Origin: Cycas panzhihuaensis
Lineage: Eukaryota > Cycadophyta
Direction of reading: 5' to 3'
NCBI GenBank assembly: GCA_023213395.1
Contig: CM041465.1
Span: forward strand, 136,221,741 to 136,285,740
DNA length: 64,000 nucleotides
Part shown: positions 52,895 through 62,985 of the stretch, in pieces
Numbering within the stretch: position 1 is the first letter of the stretch
How the letters are laid out: each line of letters begins with the position of its first letter
The notes under the pieces: generated by a model
Database searches by the model: none
The model's input: the letters and a program-made list of their open reading frames with translations, nothing else
Told to the model about the DNA's origin: nothing
Made by a program: the position numbers and the translations under genes

Positions 52895-53054
52895 TCTTTG
52901 TGGGCACTACCACCACCGGGCTTACCCATTCACTGTTTTCTACCTCAAATATATATCCGGCTTCTAATAATTTATCTAATTCTATCTTTACTTGCTCCTT
53001 ATAGCGCGGATTCATCCTGTAAGGTCTTTGCCTTACTGGTTTTGTATTTTCCAT
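52872..53054 (-). pseudogene. RT N-terminal segment (element G)
   Basis: 61 codons with PVRQRPYRMNPRYKEQVK, LLEAGYIFEVENSEWVSPVV and VVPTKSG, the standard start of gypsy RT. It is in a different frame from the main pol ORF and overlaps it by 23 bp. Confidence 0.85.
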
Positions 53055-53153
53055 TAGCTCAATTCTGTGTTCTCCTAACTCTGGAGGAATTCCTTTTAGG
53101 TCTTTATAAGACCATGCGAAGACATCCTTAAATTCTTGAAAAAGAGAGGTAGC

Positions 53154-53612
53154 TTATTGCATCATTGCAGGTTCCCAATAATCACCTAATTGTATACACT
53201 TTGGATTGTCTTCTGTCCCTACATTAATGGGTTTGAGCTGAAGCTTTTCCGTTTGAACATATTTTCCATCCGAGTTTAGTTCATAAGCTGGTGCCTGCAA
53301 AATTTCCTTATTCCCATACTCAACAACAGAATATGTTCTAGGAAAATTCCTTTCTTCTTTGGAATCTTCTTCAGAACATGTCGTATTTTTAGACAATTCA
53401 TACAAGCAATCATTTTGTATTTTATTAAAAGGAAGAATTACATCATCTTCTTTAGAATCCCATGATACATTGTTACCTTTACTTGATTCATCCAAACATA
53501 ATTCCATCAGGTAACATTTTGAGGATTCTCCAGTTTCTTCCCAAGTTGATTGTAACCAGTCTAGCAGATATGCAGATGAAGTCTCACTCGCCATCTGGGG
53601 AGGGGTCTTCAA
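53154..53612 (-). CDS. Protease-RT linker ORF (element G)
   Basis: 152 codons, acidic (EESLE-like and CSEEDSKEE runs), with AYLLDWLQSTWEETGESSK near the start. It lies in frame between protease and RT. Similar spacers occur in plant gypsy polyproteins; no enzyme motif is seen. Confidence 0.6.
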   Translation of the reverse strand: MKTPPQMASETSSAYLLDWLQSTWEETGESSKCYLMELCLDESSKGNNVSWDSKEDDVILPFNKIQNDCLYELSKNTTCSEEDSKEERNFPRTYSVVEYGNKEILQAPAYELNSDGKYVQTEKLQLKPINVGTEDNPKCIQLGDYWEPAMMQ

Positions 53613-53639
53613 TGCTTGGAATCTTGTCTCGAGCAGGAC

Positions 53640-54236
53640 TTATTGTCGTGGGTCGTTGATCTTTGTTGTTGTGGACATTCGGTCTTCATCTTCTATCTTT
53701 TCAACATGCGGACCATTTGAACACTGAGGCTGTACAACTTTCTTTCCTGCAGAATGCAAGGTAAAAGTCAATCTTCCCCAATCCTGCAAGGCCTTTGTTG
53801 TCAGCAACCATGGCCGCCCTAGCAGTGTTGGATATGTTTTTCTATGGTCTTGCATTCTGACGATTGCAAAATCCAAATGAACTGTAATTCCTGCTACAGT
53901 TACTGGAATGTTCAACAAGGACCCCATGGGTCGAACCTGCAATTGGTTAGCTAACCGAATTGTATAGTCTGGGGAAACCAGTTTTGGCCGTCCCAAAGAA
54001 ATCCAAGAAGATTCAGGGAGTACATTTACTCCTGATCCTCCATCCACCATTGTTTTGCAAATCAAAGTTCCCAACAACACCATTGGAACTCGTGGGTCAA
54101 TTGCATCCATCTTCATTGTTCTTAACACTGGTTTTTCCATATGATGCAGAAAATAACCAGCTTCCCACCATTTAAAAATTACAGATATAGGAATAGATAT
54201 ACCTGATTCCATTAGCAGCTCCTTTACAATTTGCAA
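53640..54236 (-). CDS. Retroviral-type aspartic protease (element G), open
   Basis: 199 codons. The active site TMVDGGSGVNVLPESSW has Asp at residue 65; the second half has VTVAGITVHLDFAIV and TYPTLLGRPWLL. It is in the same frame as the zinc-knuckle ORF upstream and the linker downstream. D-G-G is shared with element D. Confidence 0.88.
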   Translation of the reverse strand: MQIVKELLMESGISIPISVIFKWWEAGYFLHHMEKPVLRTMKMDAIDPRVPMVLLGTLICKTMVDGGSGVNVLPESSWISLGRPKLVSPDYTIRLANQLQVRPMGSLLNIPVTVAGITVHLDFAIVRMQDHRKTYPTLLGRPWLLTTKALQDWGRLTFTLHSAGKKVVQPQCSNGPHVEKIEDEDRMSTTTKINDPRQ

Positions 54237-54242
54237 TTTTTG

Positions 54243-54869
54243 TCAAGGATTTTGCTCCTCATGTGCCAATGATCTTCTCTGGTATACTTTTCCTTTAAAT
54301 CGATTTGTTTGTTCCATTTCATCCAATTGTACTATCCTTGTCGCCTCTTGTATTGCATCAACAACTTCCTGCAGTCTTTTCTTTTCCACTGCTGGATTTG
54401 GAAAATTTGCAGTGTCTGTTAGGTTTGTGGTTTTTCCGCTTCTCGTCTGCATATATACTGGCTTTTTCTTATCTGGAATTTTTGTGGCCAGATTTGAAGT
54501 TTGTATTTTAAGACCAGGATTCTTTGGACAGTTTGCCCACTCATGGTCTGTTGGGCCGCATTCCTCACAGATATAATCTTTTCCTTGTTTCTCTAATGGA
54601 CAGTCTGTCCTGAAATGTCCCCATCTTGAGCACAGATGGCAGCGGATTGGTTTTGTCTTCCCTTTGTATTGCTTAAAGGAAGAATTTTCCTTCTTCTGGT
54701 AAAAGGATTCTCTTGGTGGATTTTTGTAATAACATTCCCATGTGTTATGGTTTTCCCTCCTACAGATTTCACACCATTTCTTCTCTCTTTGTTGATGTTC
54801 ATTTCTAAAATGACCTTGTTGTCCGCAAGGGGGTGGGCACCATAATGCTCTTCTTCGTGCTTTTCCCAC
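54243..54869 (-). CDS. Gag zinc-knuckle region (element G), four knuckles
   Basis: 208 codons. The knuckles are: a degenerate one (CPPPCGQQGHFRNE), CEICRRENHNTWEC, CHLCSRWGHFRTDC and CEECGPTDHEWANC; the last three have complete C-C-H-C ligands. A basic region precedes the third and a Lys-rich linker follows the fourth. Four is more than the two of most elements here. It would bind element RNA in the particle. Confidence 0.85.
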   Translation of the reverse strand: MGKARRRALWCPPPCGQQGHFRNEHQQREKKWCEICRRENHNTWECYYKNPPRESFYQKKENSSFKQYKGKTKPIRCHLCSRWGHFRTDCPLEKQGKDYICEECGPTDHEWANCPKNPGLKIQTSNLATKIPDKKKPVYMQTRSGKTTNLTDTANFPNPAVEKKRLQEVVDAIQEATRIVQLDEMEQTNRFKGKVYQRRSLAHEEQNP

Positions 54870-54934
54870 TTTTAGTTTAGCTATTTCATTCCTTAACTTT
54901 TCGATCTCGTCATTCTACTGATTTTCAGCAGGCA

Positions 54935-55825
54935 TCACAAAGGACCGCTTGTTTCAAAGATTTCAGCTTCTTTTTTCAGCTTTTCAATTTCTGGATTTGT
55001 GGTCCATAAGGACGTTTGTCCTGAATTCTGGATTCCACTATATGCTGTCATCGTCTGGTTTTCGAATCGCAACGCCAATTCTTTAACTTGTTCATAATTA
55101 TTTAAGGGATGAAACATGATTTTTTCCTTTAAATGAGGTAATAAACCTTGTACAAAATACTTGAGTGACAGCATAGGATTAATTGGAACAAGAGGATCCA
55201 TTTTATTTAATATAATTCTTAATCTACCATCAAAGTCATTGACTGATTCACCTGGAATTTGTCTGATTTCTTCCAGGGCTTGAAATATCGCCATTGGATC
55301 TCTTAACCTTTGAAATCTGTTCAGAAATTTCGTTTGAACTGCTTCCCAACTGGGATTTGTTCTTGCAACATATTGGTACCACGGAATTGCTGTTCCCCGC
55401 AATGTGGAAAAGAATCTAGCTTTGATTTCTTCAGGATCTTTAATTTTCTTGATTTTTAACATATTGGAGAACAAAGCCAGATGATCTCCGGTGTCTCCAG
55501 AACCATCGAACTGAAGATGTCCAAACATAGCATCGTTTTGTACCACTACATATGGAGAGATTGTTTGACTTTCTCCACTTCCTTGCGACATTGTTCTTGG
55601 ACCTGAAGATCCTGGTCTTGCTGGTTCAATTATATTCGCCTGCCCCTCGCTTCCCCCTTGCTTCAATGTTGCACTTTCTAGGCTCTCTTCAATGAATGAT
55701 GACCCTGTGAATATACGAGTCATTCTATACAATGGATTCAATACATGAGAGTGATCTTCTTTTACCTGCAGAATATAACAGTCCCACCCTGCTGCGGTGG
55801 TGTTGTATACTTCTAATTTTAACAA
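54935..55825 (-). CDS. Gypsy gag core (element G), open
   Basis: 296 codons. The core reads GDTGDHLALFSNMLKIKKI, EEIKARFFSTLRGTAIPWY, TKFLNRFQRLRDPMAIFQAL, EEIRQIPGESVNDFDGRLRI and MLSLKYFVQGLLPHLKEKI, matching the Retrotrans_gag pattern of element D. It begins at an internal Met; the N-terminal part lies upstream (55826-57100) with frame changes. A frame change separates it from the zinc-knuckle ORF. Confidence 0.88.
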   Translation of the reverse strand: MLKLEVYNTTAAGWDCYILQVKEDHSHVLNPLYRMTRIFTGSSFIEESLESATLKQGGSEGQANIIEPARPGSSGPRTMSQGSGESQTISPYVVVQNDAMFGHLQFDGSGDTGDHLALFSNMLKIKKIKDPEEIKARFFSTLRGTAIPWYQYVARTNPSWEAVQTKFLNRFQRLRDPMAIFQALEEIRQIPGESVNDFDGRLRIILNKMDPLVPINPMLSLKYFVQGLLPHLKEKIMFHPLNNYEQVKELALRFENQTMTAYSGIQNSGQTSLWTTNPEIEKLKKEAEIFETSGPL

Positions 55826-57105
55826 ATTTTCTTAGTCTGCAAACTTCCTTCTTGCTTGTTCGTCAGTTCTTGTTTTCTCTTGGGATTCAAGTCCTCCTGC
55901 ACTGTTTCATTATGCCTGGGCAATTCTTCATTACTCAATGTTTTTTGTGAATTTTCAGATTTTAACAGTAATTCTACACAGTTCTTTTGTTGATCATTTC
56001 GCCTATCTGTGTCTTCATTCAGGTGCAACCCTTCCTGGGTTTGCTACCTACTATTTCCGAGTTTTCGGTAATTTTCAACTTCTTCTGGCCGCAACCCTTT
56101 ATGGGTTTGCCCGCTTTCCTCTTGCTGTGTTTCCAGCCAATTTCCAGTCTTTTCTTGGCGCTCCCTTTGCTGGGTTTGCCGCCCTTTTGTGTGCTGATTT
56201 ATTAGCAAATTCCCTGTTTCTACTTGGCGTAACCCTGGCTGGGTTTGCCGCCCCTCCTCTTGCTGGTTTTCTAGCAATTTCTCTACTTCTACCTGGCGCA
56301 ACCCTGACTGGGTTTGCGGCCCTTCTATGCGCTGATTTATTAGCGAATTCCTGTTTCTACTTGGCGCAACCCTGGCTGGGTTTGCCGCCCCTCCTCTTGC
56401 TGGTTTTCCAGCAATTTCTCTACTTCTACCTGGCGCAACCCTGACTGGGTTTGCGGCCCTTCTATGCGCGGATTTATCAGCGAATTTCCTGTTTGTACTT
56501 GGCGCAACCCTGGCTGGGTTTGTCGCCCCTCCTCTTGCTGGTTTTCTAGCAATTTCTCTACTTCTACCTGGCGCAACCCTGACTGGGTTTGCGGCCCTTC
56601 TATGCGCTGATTTATCAGCGAATTTCCTGTTTCTACTTGGCGCAACCTTGGCTGGGTTTGCCGCCCCTCCTCTTGCTGGTTTTTCAGCAAATTCTCTGCT
56701 TCTACTTGGCGCAACCCTGACTGGGTTTGCTGCCCTAACTCAACTACTTGTTTTTGCTTTAAACTTTGAAATATGTCCAAATTCTCCCGTACCTGATTAT
56801 CTTGAAGATTTTGCAGGTTTCTCTTCCGCGTCTTTATCTTCCGCTTGATTTGGCTCTTCTTTTCCGTCAGGAATTTTGCTGCTTTTTTCTTCCTTTGGCC
56901 GACTCCTGTCTTCCTGGGGCTCCTCGTCCTTATTGCATTCTACTGGTGCTATTGGGGTCTGGCTTTCCTCCTGCCGCCCCTTCCAACTTCGCTTTTTTAC
57001 CGGTTTTTTCTCTATTGGCTCCCTGGGTCTTCGCGCGCCTTCCTGGCTCTTCTCCGCGTCTCAGCGTCGGCTTCTTTCGTCCCGCGTCTCTATCTTCTTC
57101 AACTA
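55826..57105 (-). pseudogene. Gag N-terminal region with 46-residue repeats (element G)
   Basis: The sense strand encodes a charged leader (KKSQIKRKIKTRKRNLQNLQ), then about five copies of a unit of 46 residues at 56044-56735. Each unit has two halves, one with GLRQVEVEKLLENQQEEGRQ and one with PGLRQVETGNSLINQRIEGP. A frameshift near 56300-56345 splits the array. The fifth unit is diverged. A polar segment links it to the gag core. The repeats look like amphipathic helices; role unknown. Confidence 0.8.
56044..56735. repeat. 138-bp tandem repeat array in gag of G
   Basis: About five units of 138 bp, visible in DNA as recurring tggcgcaaccctg(a/g)ctgggttt and tagcaatttctctacttctac words. Units 1-3 are close to identical. 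Confidence 0.88.
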
Positions 57106-57171
57106 GTTGACCCTAGGTGGCATGAGCGGCCTCTGGTTTTTAATTTTTCATCATTTTCCATTAGGAAATCC

Positions 57172-57184
57172 GGCAACGGAACCA
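57172..57184 (-). other. Primer-binding site (element G), tRNA-Glu-like
   Basis: On the sense strand TGGTTCCGTTGCC lies three bases inside the 5' LTR and continues CGGATTT. This is the same 13-mer as in D. Confidence 0.72.
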
Positions 57185-57187
57185 ATA

Positions 57188-57810
57188 TGTGTGCGCCTCA
57201 ATCATACTCGTAACATACAGAAATGCAAAGAGAAAGACACACACGTTGGGGGTAAAATCATTCGGAATTGCTTTCATTCAGAAACATGGCAATCGCTCGG
57301 TCCTCTCACAACCGTATCACCGCTAGAACAAGATGTAATGGCTTCCCTAACACGTGGCGCAGCACTATTACAATCACATGTATACAAACTGAATCATGTT
57401 CCGCACATTGCTGTTCCCACTTTTATATACAAATTATGGACGTTACATAACCGTTTCCTAAAAATAAGTTATTTCTTAATCGTCATGGTCTGTTCCCGGA
57501 CAGACCCATTTTCCGCCCGAACAGCACGGGTAGCAAGTAGTAGTTATCGCAGTAGCAGCAGTGCGTAGCTTGTCGCGATCGGGCCGTCGACCTCATGTGA
57601 AAGGGGCTTGTCGATTAGCGACACCTCATGTAGCGATTCTTGTCGCACTGCGTAGTAGTTGCCGCAGCCTAGTAGTGGTTCCAGAGGCACCAGAGCAGCC
57701 TTGTAGTAGTTGTAGCAGTCCAGAGCAATTTTATTATAGTAGTTGTAGCGCCTCAGAGGCAATTTTGTAGTAGTTGTAGCAGCAAAGTCAACTACTTTTC
57801 CCTACACACA
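57188..57810 (-). repeat. 5' LTR of element G
   Basis: 623-bp partner of 47508-48141. The left half is nearly identical; the right half differs in the tandem array. Confidence 0.95.
57422..57429 (-). promoter_or_regulatory. TATA box in the 5' LTR of G
   Basis: The sense strand reads TATATAAA within gtatataaaagtggg, a good TATA context; it is conserved in the 3' LTR near 47743-47750. Confidence 0.65.
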
Positions 57811-57815
57811 TGAAG

Positions 57816-58300
57816 AATGATATGGTCCAATGACTCCTCCTCCACTTTACATAACACACACCTATTTGGCATGGCAAAATCCCTTTTTGAAGGTTATCCA
57901 CTGTCAGGATCTTGTTCCTCAAGCATAACCACCAAGAGACCGCAACTTTGGGGATTAAACCCATCTTCCACACTCCTTCTAACATGGAGTTCTTAGAAAC
58001 CCCTATGTTCTTGCAAATATCCTAGTACCCTTGTTTCTTCGAATACTTTCCAGATGGAGAGGGAGCCCAAACTATGGGATCAGCCCCTACAATTTTTGGG
58101 ATATAACGCTAGCCAATCTCTTTTCTGAATGCAATAATACCTTCCCTTGTGACTTGGTCCCGTGGCAGGTCCTCAAAAGTTCTTCAGCGTTTGGCTTGGC
58201 CTGGCCCTCCTAATAATTCTTAACCTTTTTCCCATAATATCTCTTGCAAATATTCTGCAAATAACCAACATCATGCTTACCTTTCAATTGAGAATTACTG
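57816..58300 (-). pseudogene. LINE ORF2 zf-RVT region
   Basis: The sense strand encodes GVWKMGLIPKVAVSWWLCLR and NKILTVDNLQKG, followed by remnants of the C-x2-C and H-x-C pairs. This is the zf-RVT domain that follows RT in plant LINEs. G is inserted just after it. Confidence 0.8.
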
Positions 58301-58314
58301 CACCAAACGTCCTC

Positions 58315-59262
58315 CTAAAATTTTATATTTTTGCCATCCCCTAGCTTCCACCTTAGTCTTGAGGCCAGAATTGGTCTCGCTTGCATCAAGCTCCTCCATA
58401 TCGGCGACCCAGAGGTAACTTCAACATCCCCTTTCAAGAAATGCTTTCCCCCAATATATTTATAGGAGAGAATTCTTGCCCATTGCACCCCTTCTTCCTT
58501 TTCCAATCTCCACCCTAATTTAGCCACTAGGGCCCTATTAAAAGAGGCCAAGCTCCGAATGTTAAGTCTGCTAGCCCATCTAGGGGTGTAGACTTTATCC
58601 CATGGTACCAAGTGAATTCTATATTTCTCTTCAACCTCCGACCAAAGGAATCTTTTTTGGATGCCTTCTAGAATTGTTACAATTTTAGTCGGTATCCTAA
58701 ATATCGACATCAAGTATACAGGAATGCTCTGAAGAGTTGCAGATAACAACTGGACTTTGCTTGCTTGACTTAACAAGGATCCCTTCCAACTTGCCAACTT
58801 CCTTTGCATCCGATCAATAATGGGATTCCATAACTTTGTAGACACCTTACCTACAAACAAGGGCATCCCTAGATAAGTGGAGGCTAGGGTTCAGATGGGC
58901 ATTTCCAATATCCTGCTAATCTTTCTTTGCATTCTATCGTTAGTGTTTACAAAAAAGATGTTGCTCTTCTCCAGATTTATCTTTTGATTTGTGGCTATCT
59001 CAAATCTCTGTAGGCCTTCTTTAATAGCCCTCACTTTAGCCACAATAACTTTCCCTAATAAAATGTTATCATTCATAAATTGGAGATGCACTATATTATC
59101 GATGCTCGATGTGGGCTTTATCCCAGTAATCAGACCTTTCCTCTTGGCTTCCTCCGTTGCCCTCCCCAATATTTCAGCCATAATAATAAACAGATAAGGG
59201 GATAAGGGGTCCCCTTGCCTTAGCCCTCTAAAGTCGGGAAAAAAAAGCTGTGGATGTGCCAT
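58315..59262 (-). pseudogene. LINE reverse transcriptase, C-terminal part
   Basis: Two ORFs in one frame (58891-59262 and 58315-58866). RT motif GLRQGDPLSPYLFIIMAEIL is intact. The catalytic box reads HLQFMNDNILLG where active plant LINEs have F-A-D-D-T, so the first catalytic Asp of the pair is Asn. The thumb region has WKGSLLSQASKVQLLSATLQ and IPVYLMSIFRIP. Confidence 0.88.
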
Positions 59263-59362
59263 TAATTAGGACTGAGTATTGGGGATTGGAAATACAACAT
59301 GTCACCCACTCCCTCCATATGTCTCCAAAACTAAACGCTTGGAGTCATTCCATTAAACAATC

Positions 59363-60490
59363 CTATGACACCCTGTCATATGCCTTAGAAAGATTGATTT
59401 TCACAATCATACCTGGCTCTTTCCTTTGGAAGGCAGAATGAAACGTCTCATGAATAACTACTGTGTCGTCCAGGATTTGTCTCCCTTTCACAAAACTGAC
59501 TTGGTTTGGAGAGAGAATCTGAGGTAGAAACTTCTTGAGTCTGTTGGCCAAAATTTTTGCCAGGATTCTATACTTAACATTACAAATATTGATTGGTCTA
59601 AACTCCTCCATCAATTTTGCTCCTCCTTTCTTTGGGATCAAAATTGAAAATGTGGCTTGCCATTCCTTTAATATTACTCTTTTCTCATGAAATTCATCTA
59701 GGGCCTTCTTTAAGTCTATCTTAATTAAGTCCCAATATTCCTGAAAGAAGCCTGGTGGAAATCTGTCTGGTCTAGGCGCTTTATCCCTTTTCATCCCAAA
59801 AATGGCCTTTTCCACCTCCTCCATACTAAATGGTTCCTTTAATAAGCTATTATGCTCATCATCAATCAACTTAGGGATACATCTCATGAACTCCCTCCTA
59901 GTCCTAGGGTCTTGGCATCTAGGGTCTTCAAATAGCTCCTTAAAATAGCCCATGGCTATATTCTTAATTTCTTTCTCAATCCTAGTTTCTATCCCTTCTC
60001 TATTTTTTAGCTTGTTTATCCGGTTACAAGCCCTATGCTTCAGGGTTGTCATATGGAAAAACTTTGTATTCCTATCCCCTTCAACCAGCCAGAGGGCCCT
60101 AGACTTTTGTCTCCAATGGATTTCTTCCTTTATCAGGATATCCTCCAAATTCCTAAGAAGAGATCTCTCTATCCGGTCCAACATTTGGGATCTGCCTTCC
60201 TCTTGTATCCTACCCTCAACCTCTTTAAGCTCTTTAATTATCTGTCCCTTTGTTTCAAAGATGTTGCCATAAACCTCTTTATTCCATGTTTTTGGTTGTC
60301 TTTTCACCCAGTTCAGCTTCCCTGAGAATCTAAACATAGCGTGTCCTTCTATCGGTTTCCTCCACCATTCCTCGATTTGGTTCCTGAGCTTTGGATGCTT
60401 TGTCCACATAATTTCAAAATGGAAGGGAGCCCCTAGGTGTTTATCTGAGGAATTAAGCTCAAGCAAGAGAGGAAAGTGGTCAGACGCCAC
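59363..60490 (-). CDS. LINE endonuclease end and reverse transcriptase N-terminal part, open
   Basis: 375 codons. It begins with the last endonuclease segment (SDHFPLLLEL, containing the S-D-H of the EEP-type nuclease), then the connection LNWVKRQPKTWNKEVYGNIF and the RT start AIFGMKRDKAPRPDRFPPGF, FRPINICNVKYRILAKILAN and FVKGRQILDDTVVIHE. It ends SKAYDRVS at a frame change before the next RT segment. Confidence 0.9.
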   Translation of the reverse strand: MASDHFPLLLELNSSDKHLGAPFHFEIMWTKHPKLRNQIEEWWRKPIEGHAMFRFSGKLNWVKRQPKTWNKEVYGNIFETKGQIIKELKEVEGRIQEEGRSQMLDRIERSLLRNLEDILIKEEIHWRQKSRALWLVEGDRNTKFFHMTTLKHRACNRINKLKNREGIETRIEKEIKNIAMGYFKELFEDPRCQDPRTRREFMRCIPKLIDDEHNSLLKEPFSMEEVEKAIFGMKRDKAPRPDRFPPGFFQEYWDLIKIDLKKALDEFHEKRVILKEWQATFSILIPKKGGAKLMEEFRPINICNVKYRILAKILANRLKKFLPQILSPNQVSFVKGRQILDDTVVIHETFHSAFQRKEPGMIVKINLSKAYDRVS

Positions 60491-60538
60491 TTTAGGAAGA
60501 GCATCGAGCTTAATATCATTGTGGATACTGGTCCATCC

Positions 60539-61156
60539 TTAATTAATCATAACCCTATCTAGCTTTACCTGAATGTGGTGATTCCCTAATCTTCTGTTAG
60601 ACCAAGTATATTTAGCCCCTCTTAGCTGCATGTCCATCAAACCCTCTTTTTGGAGAAAATCTCCCAAGTCGGTCATACTCTTTGTCCATCCTTCTCGGCC
60701 TCCTTTTTTCTCCTTTGGAGATAAAGCCGCGTTGAGGTCCCCAACCACTAGCCAAGGTCCTTTCCATTCTTTGTGAGACTCCAGGATTTTGTCCCAGAGG
60801 TTCTTCCTGACTTCCACGATCGTACGAACATATATATTAGTGGCTAGCCAATGGAGGTTTGTCCTCCTACAGGTTAACCATATAGGCATAAAGTGATCAT
60901 CCAAGGCATAAACTTCTCCATGCCAAACCTTTGGATTCTAGAGGATTACCATTCCCCTAGATCCTTGAATACCATCCTTTGCTAACATATCCACTTTCCT
61001 CCAAATCCTGTTTTTGACCTCTAGTCTTTTATCCTTCTCCAACTTTGTCTCCTGAAGCATTAGAATGTCTAATTCTAGCCTTATGTGCAACTCTTTTATC
61101 GCCCTTTGCTTAGAAGGAACATTTAGGCCCGTAGTGTTCCAAGAGATAATCTTCAT
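60539..61156 (-). pseudogene. LINE ORF2 endonuclease domain
   Basis: In frame with the RT segment downstream, with stops at about 60938 and 60539. The start MKIISWNTTGLNVPSKQRAI and LDILMLQETKLEKD carry the Asn and Glu of the metal site. GPWLVVGDLNAALSPKEKKG has the G-D-x-N motif. It would nick target DNA; with the SDH in 60490 leftwards the catalytic set is nearly complete. Confidence 0.88.
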
Positions 61157-61199
61157 ATTCCTCCCTTCGCTTTCAAGCTCCCCCACTTGCCTGGGTGCT

Positions 61200-62527
61200 T
61201 CATCTTTTACTTCTTAAAGACGGTCCCTTGCCTCCCCCCTTCCTAAGGGTACACTGATAACCTTGGTCAATTTGAGATACCGCCTCCCTTTCTCTGGCCA
61301 TCTTCCTGGTGGCTCTTCCAACCCTTTTATCACTGCCCAGATTTGGGCCTCTTCGTTGTCCTGTTCCTATTTGCTCCTCCTGCAGGTCCTTTCCCTTGAT
61401 TTTCCACATAGTGGCTGCATTCATAATCCCTTCCTATCTTCCCACAGCAGGAAGGCCCTCCTCTAACAGATGCCCTTCTTGGGTCTCATAATGGTCTTGG
61501 CTTCCAACTCTGACCTCTCAACCCCTCAAGGGGCCACCTCTAACCTCTCTTCCAAGCGGAGCTCCTCCCCTTCCTCAAAAAGGGTATCCTCATCTTCCAA
61601 GTTAATAATCTTAACTTCCTTCTTTGACCCCGTAATCTCTTGTGGAGCTTCTAGTCTAGGTTCCTGGATCTTCTCTTTTCTCAGCTCCTTTGTCCCTTCA
61701 ATCTCCTTTGGAGTGCTTGAGATGCTTTCTACGTTCAGATCTCTATCACCGTCGTTTCCTCTTGTCTCTTCCTTCTTTGTCTCTTTTGGGCGTGTCAAAG
61801 GAACGTGCCCGAAACGTTTACATGTTGAGCATTTTATGTTGTCCAATTCGTATACCAGATTCTAGTCCTTACTTCATCCTTTTGTTTCAATCCTTACTAG
61901 GTTCGAGAGTCTTTTGTCTAGTCTTGCCAGCACACAAAATCTGGCATTGATCAACCTGCTCCTATTCTTAGTAGCGGAATCGACAGCCAACAATGGTCCC
62001 ATGGCTTTCGCCACTCCTTTTATCACATCAAGATCCCACACCTGTAGTGGGAACCCAGGCATTTGAATCCAAACAAGGGTATGCTTTACAGTTGGTACCG
62101 ACAGATCGAAATTTGGGTGCCACTTCTCTAGAAATACTGCTTTCTTACCCAACATCCATGGCGATTTCAAGAGAGTGCTTACCATGTCTTCTTGATTCAC
62201 TAATCTAAATAAAACACACCCCTTAGGAAGTGCCATAACCTCCATTGGGTTTTTAACCTTCCATTTAATTACTAGCCATTTTCTTATAACATCTAGACCC
62301 GATCTAGGTCCCGAGAACCTCCCAACTAGGTTAGTCTACCAATGCTTCTCCGTCCTCTCCGTTAGTGTCTTCTGCATGAGAATTTTAATCAATTCATTCC
62401 GAAGAATAGGTTCTATTTCACATGGTTCAGTCTCTTCCAATTTTAGGGCATCCTGATAGGATCTTCCCGCGGGGAAATGTTGAATCTGGTTTAAAGAGTT
62501 TTTTCTCATTTCCTCCGTTATAGACAT
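61200..62527 (-). pseudogene. LINE ORF1, DUF4283-like RNA-binding protein
   Basis: The ATG at 62527 opens MSITEEMRKNSLNQIQHFPA. The same frame continues after stops into 61874-62245 (ALPKGCVLFRLVNQEDMVST, FLEKWHPNFDLSVPTVKHTL, VWIQMPGFPLQVWD), a DUF4283-like fold common in plant LINE ORF1. ORF 61526-61846 has a decayed knuckle (CSTCKRFGHVPLTRP, last Cys changed) and an acidic tail. It would coat LINE RNA. Confidence 0.82.
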
Positions 62528-62985
62528 TCAAAACAAGTTTCAATCCAAAAAAACAAAATCACAAAGCTGCTAGTTTTTTGTTCTACTCACCCGAAGCCTT
62601 AGAGCTGCATGCATTCCAAAAACAAAGGATGCGACCAAGTCTGACCTTCCAATAGTATCACCTAGAGGATAGACTATAAGAGATTCCTCCTCTTTGGTCC
62701 AAACTAGCATATTGGATGAAGAACTAATAACTTTGTTGCGCCTTTCTCCTAGTCCTTCCTTCAGTCTTTCGCCTCCCCTCCATAGCCTTTCTGTCCATCC
62801 AACCTTCGAAAGGATGTCTTGACACTTCTCTGATCTCGCTAAGACTAACTTTGCTTGCCTCTTGCTGGATCGGGAATAAAGATCCGCTACACCCAGGCTC
62901 TCTTCTCTTGGATCTCCATACCCATTCAGCCTCCCAAACTTCTAGCAGGTCTAAGTCTGGCTGCTCAAGTTGTTGTTCTTCCTAT
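62528..62985 (-). other. LINE 5' region and junction with copia J
   Basis: No coding similarity. It is probably the LINE 5' untranslated region for at least the first part. The exact boundary with J is not visible, and no duplication matching the poly(A) end at 46440-46460 was found. Confidence 0.5.

Larger units (their letters stand above)
47508..57810 (-). mobile_element. Ty3/gypsy LTR retrotransposon G with an extra 3' ORF
   Basis: The element is 10,303 bp with LTRs of 634 and 623 bp, duplication tgaag and a tRNA-Glu-like primer site. The order on the - strand is: long gag with 46-residue repeats, four zinc knuckles, protease, RT, RNase H, integrase, a spacer, then an additional ORF region of about 1.9 kb (48193-50099). 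RT, RNase H and integrase catalytic residues are intact. The layout fits the Athila/Tat branch of plant gypsy elements (inference from layout). Confidence 0.95.
46461..62580 (-). mobile_element. L1-type LINE retrotransposon, split by element G
   Basis: On the - strand: ORF1 with a DUF4283-like domain, ORF2 with endonuclease, RT, zf-RVT and a C-terminal RNase H, and a poly(A) tail (17 T on the + strand at 46461-46477). Gypsy element G is inserted between the zf-RVT region and RNase H with duplication tgaag. Without G it is about 5.8 kb. The 5' end is not defined and I could not find its target duplication. The coding regions have stops and a lost RT active site. Confidence 0.9.

Noticed and set aside
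55938-56848. Long + strand ORFs with repeated Ala/Pro/Phe-rich peptides
   Set aside because: They are antisense shadows of the 138-bp Gag repeat array of element G on the - strand.
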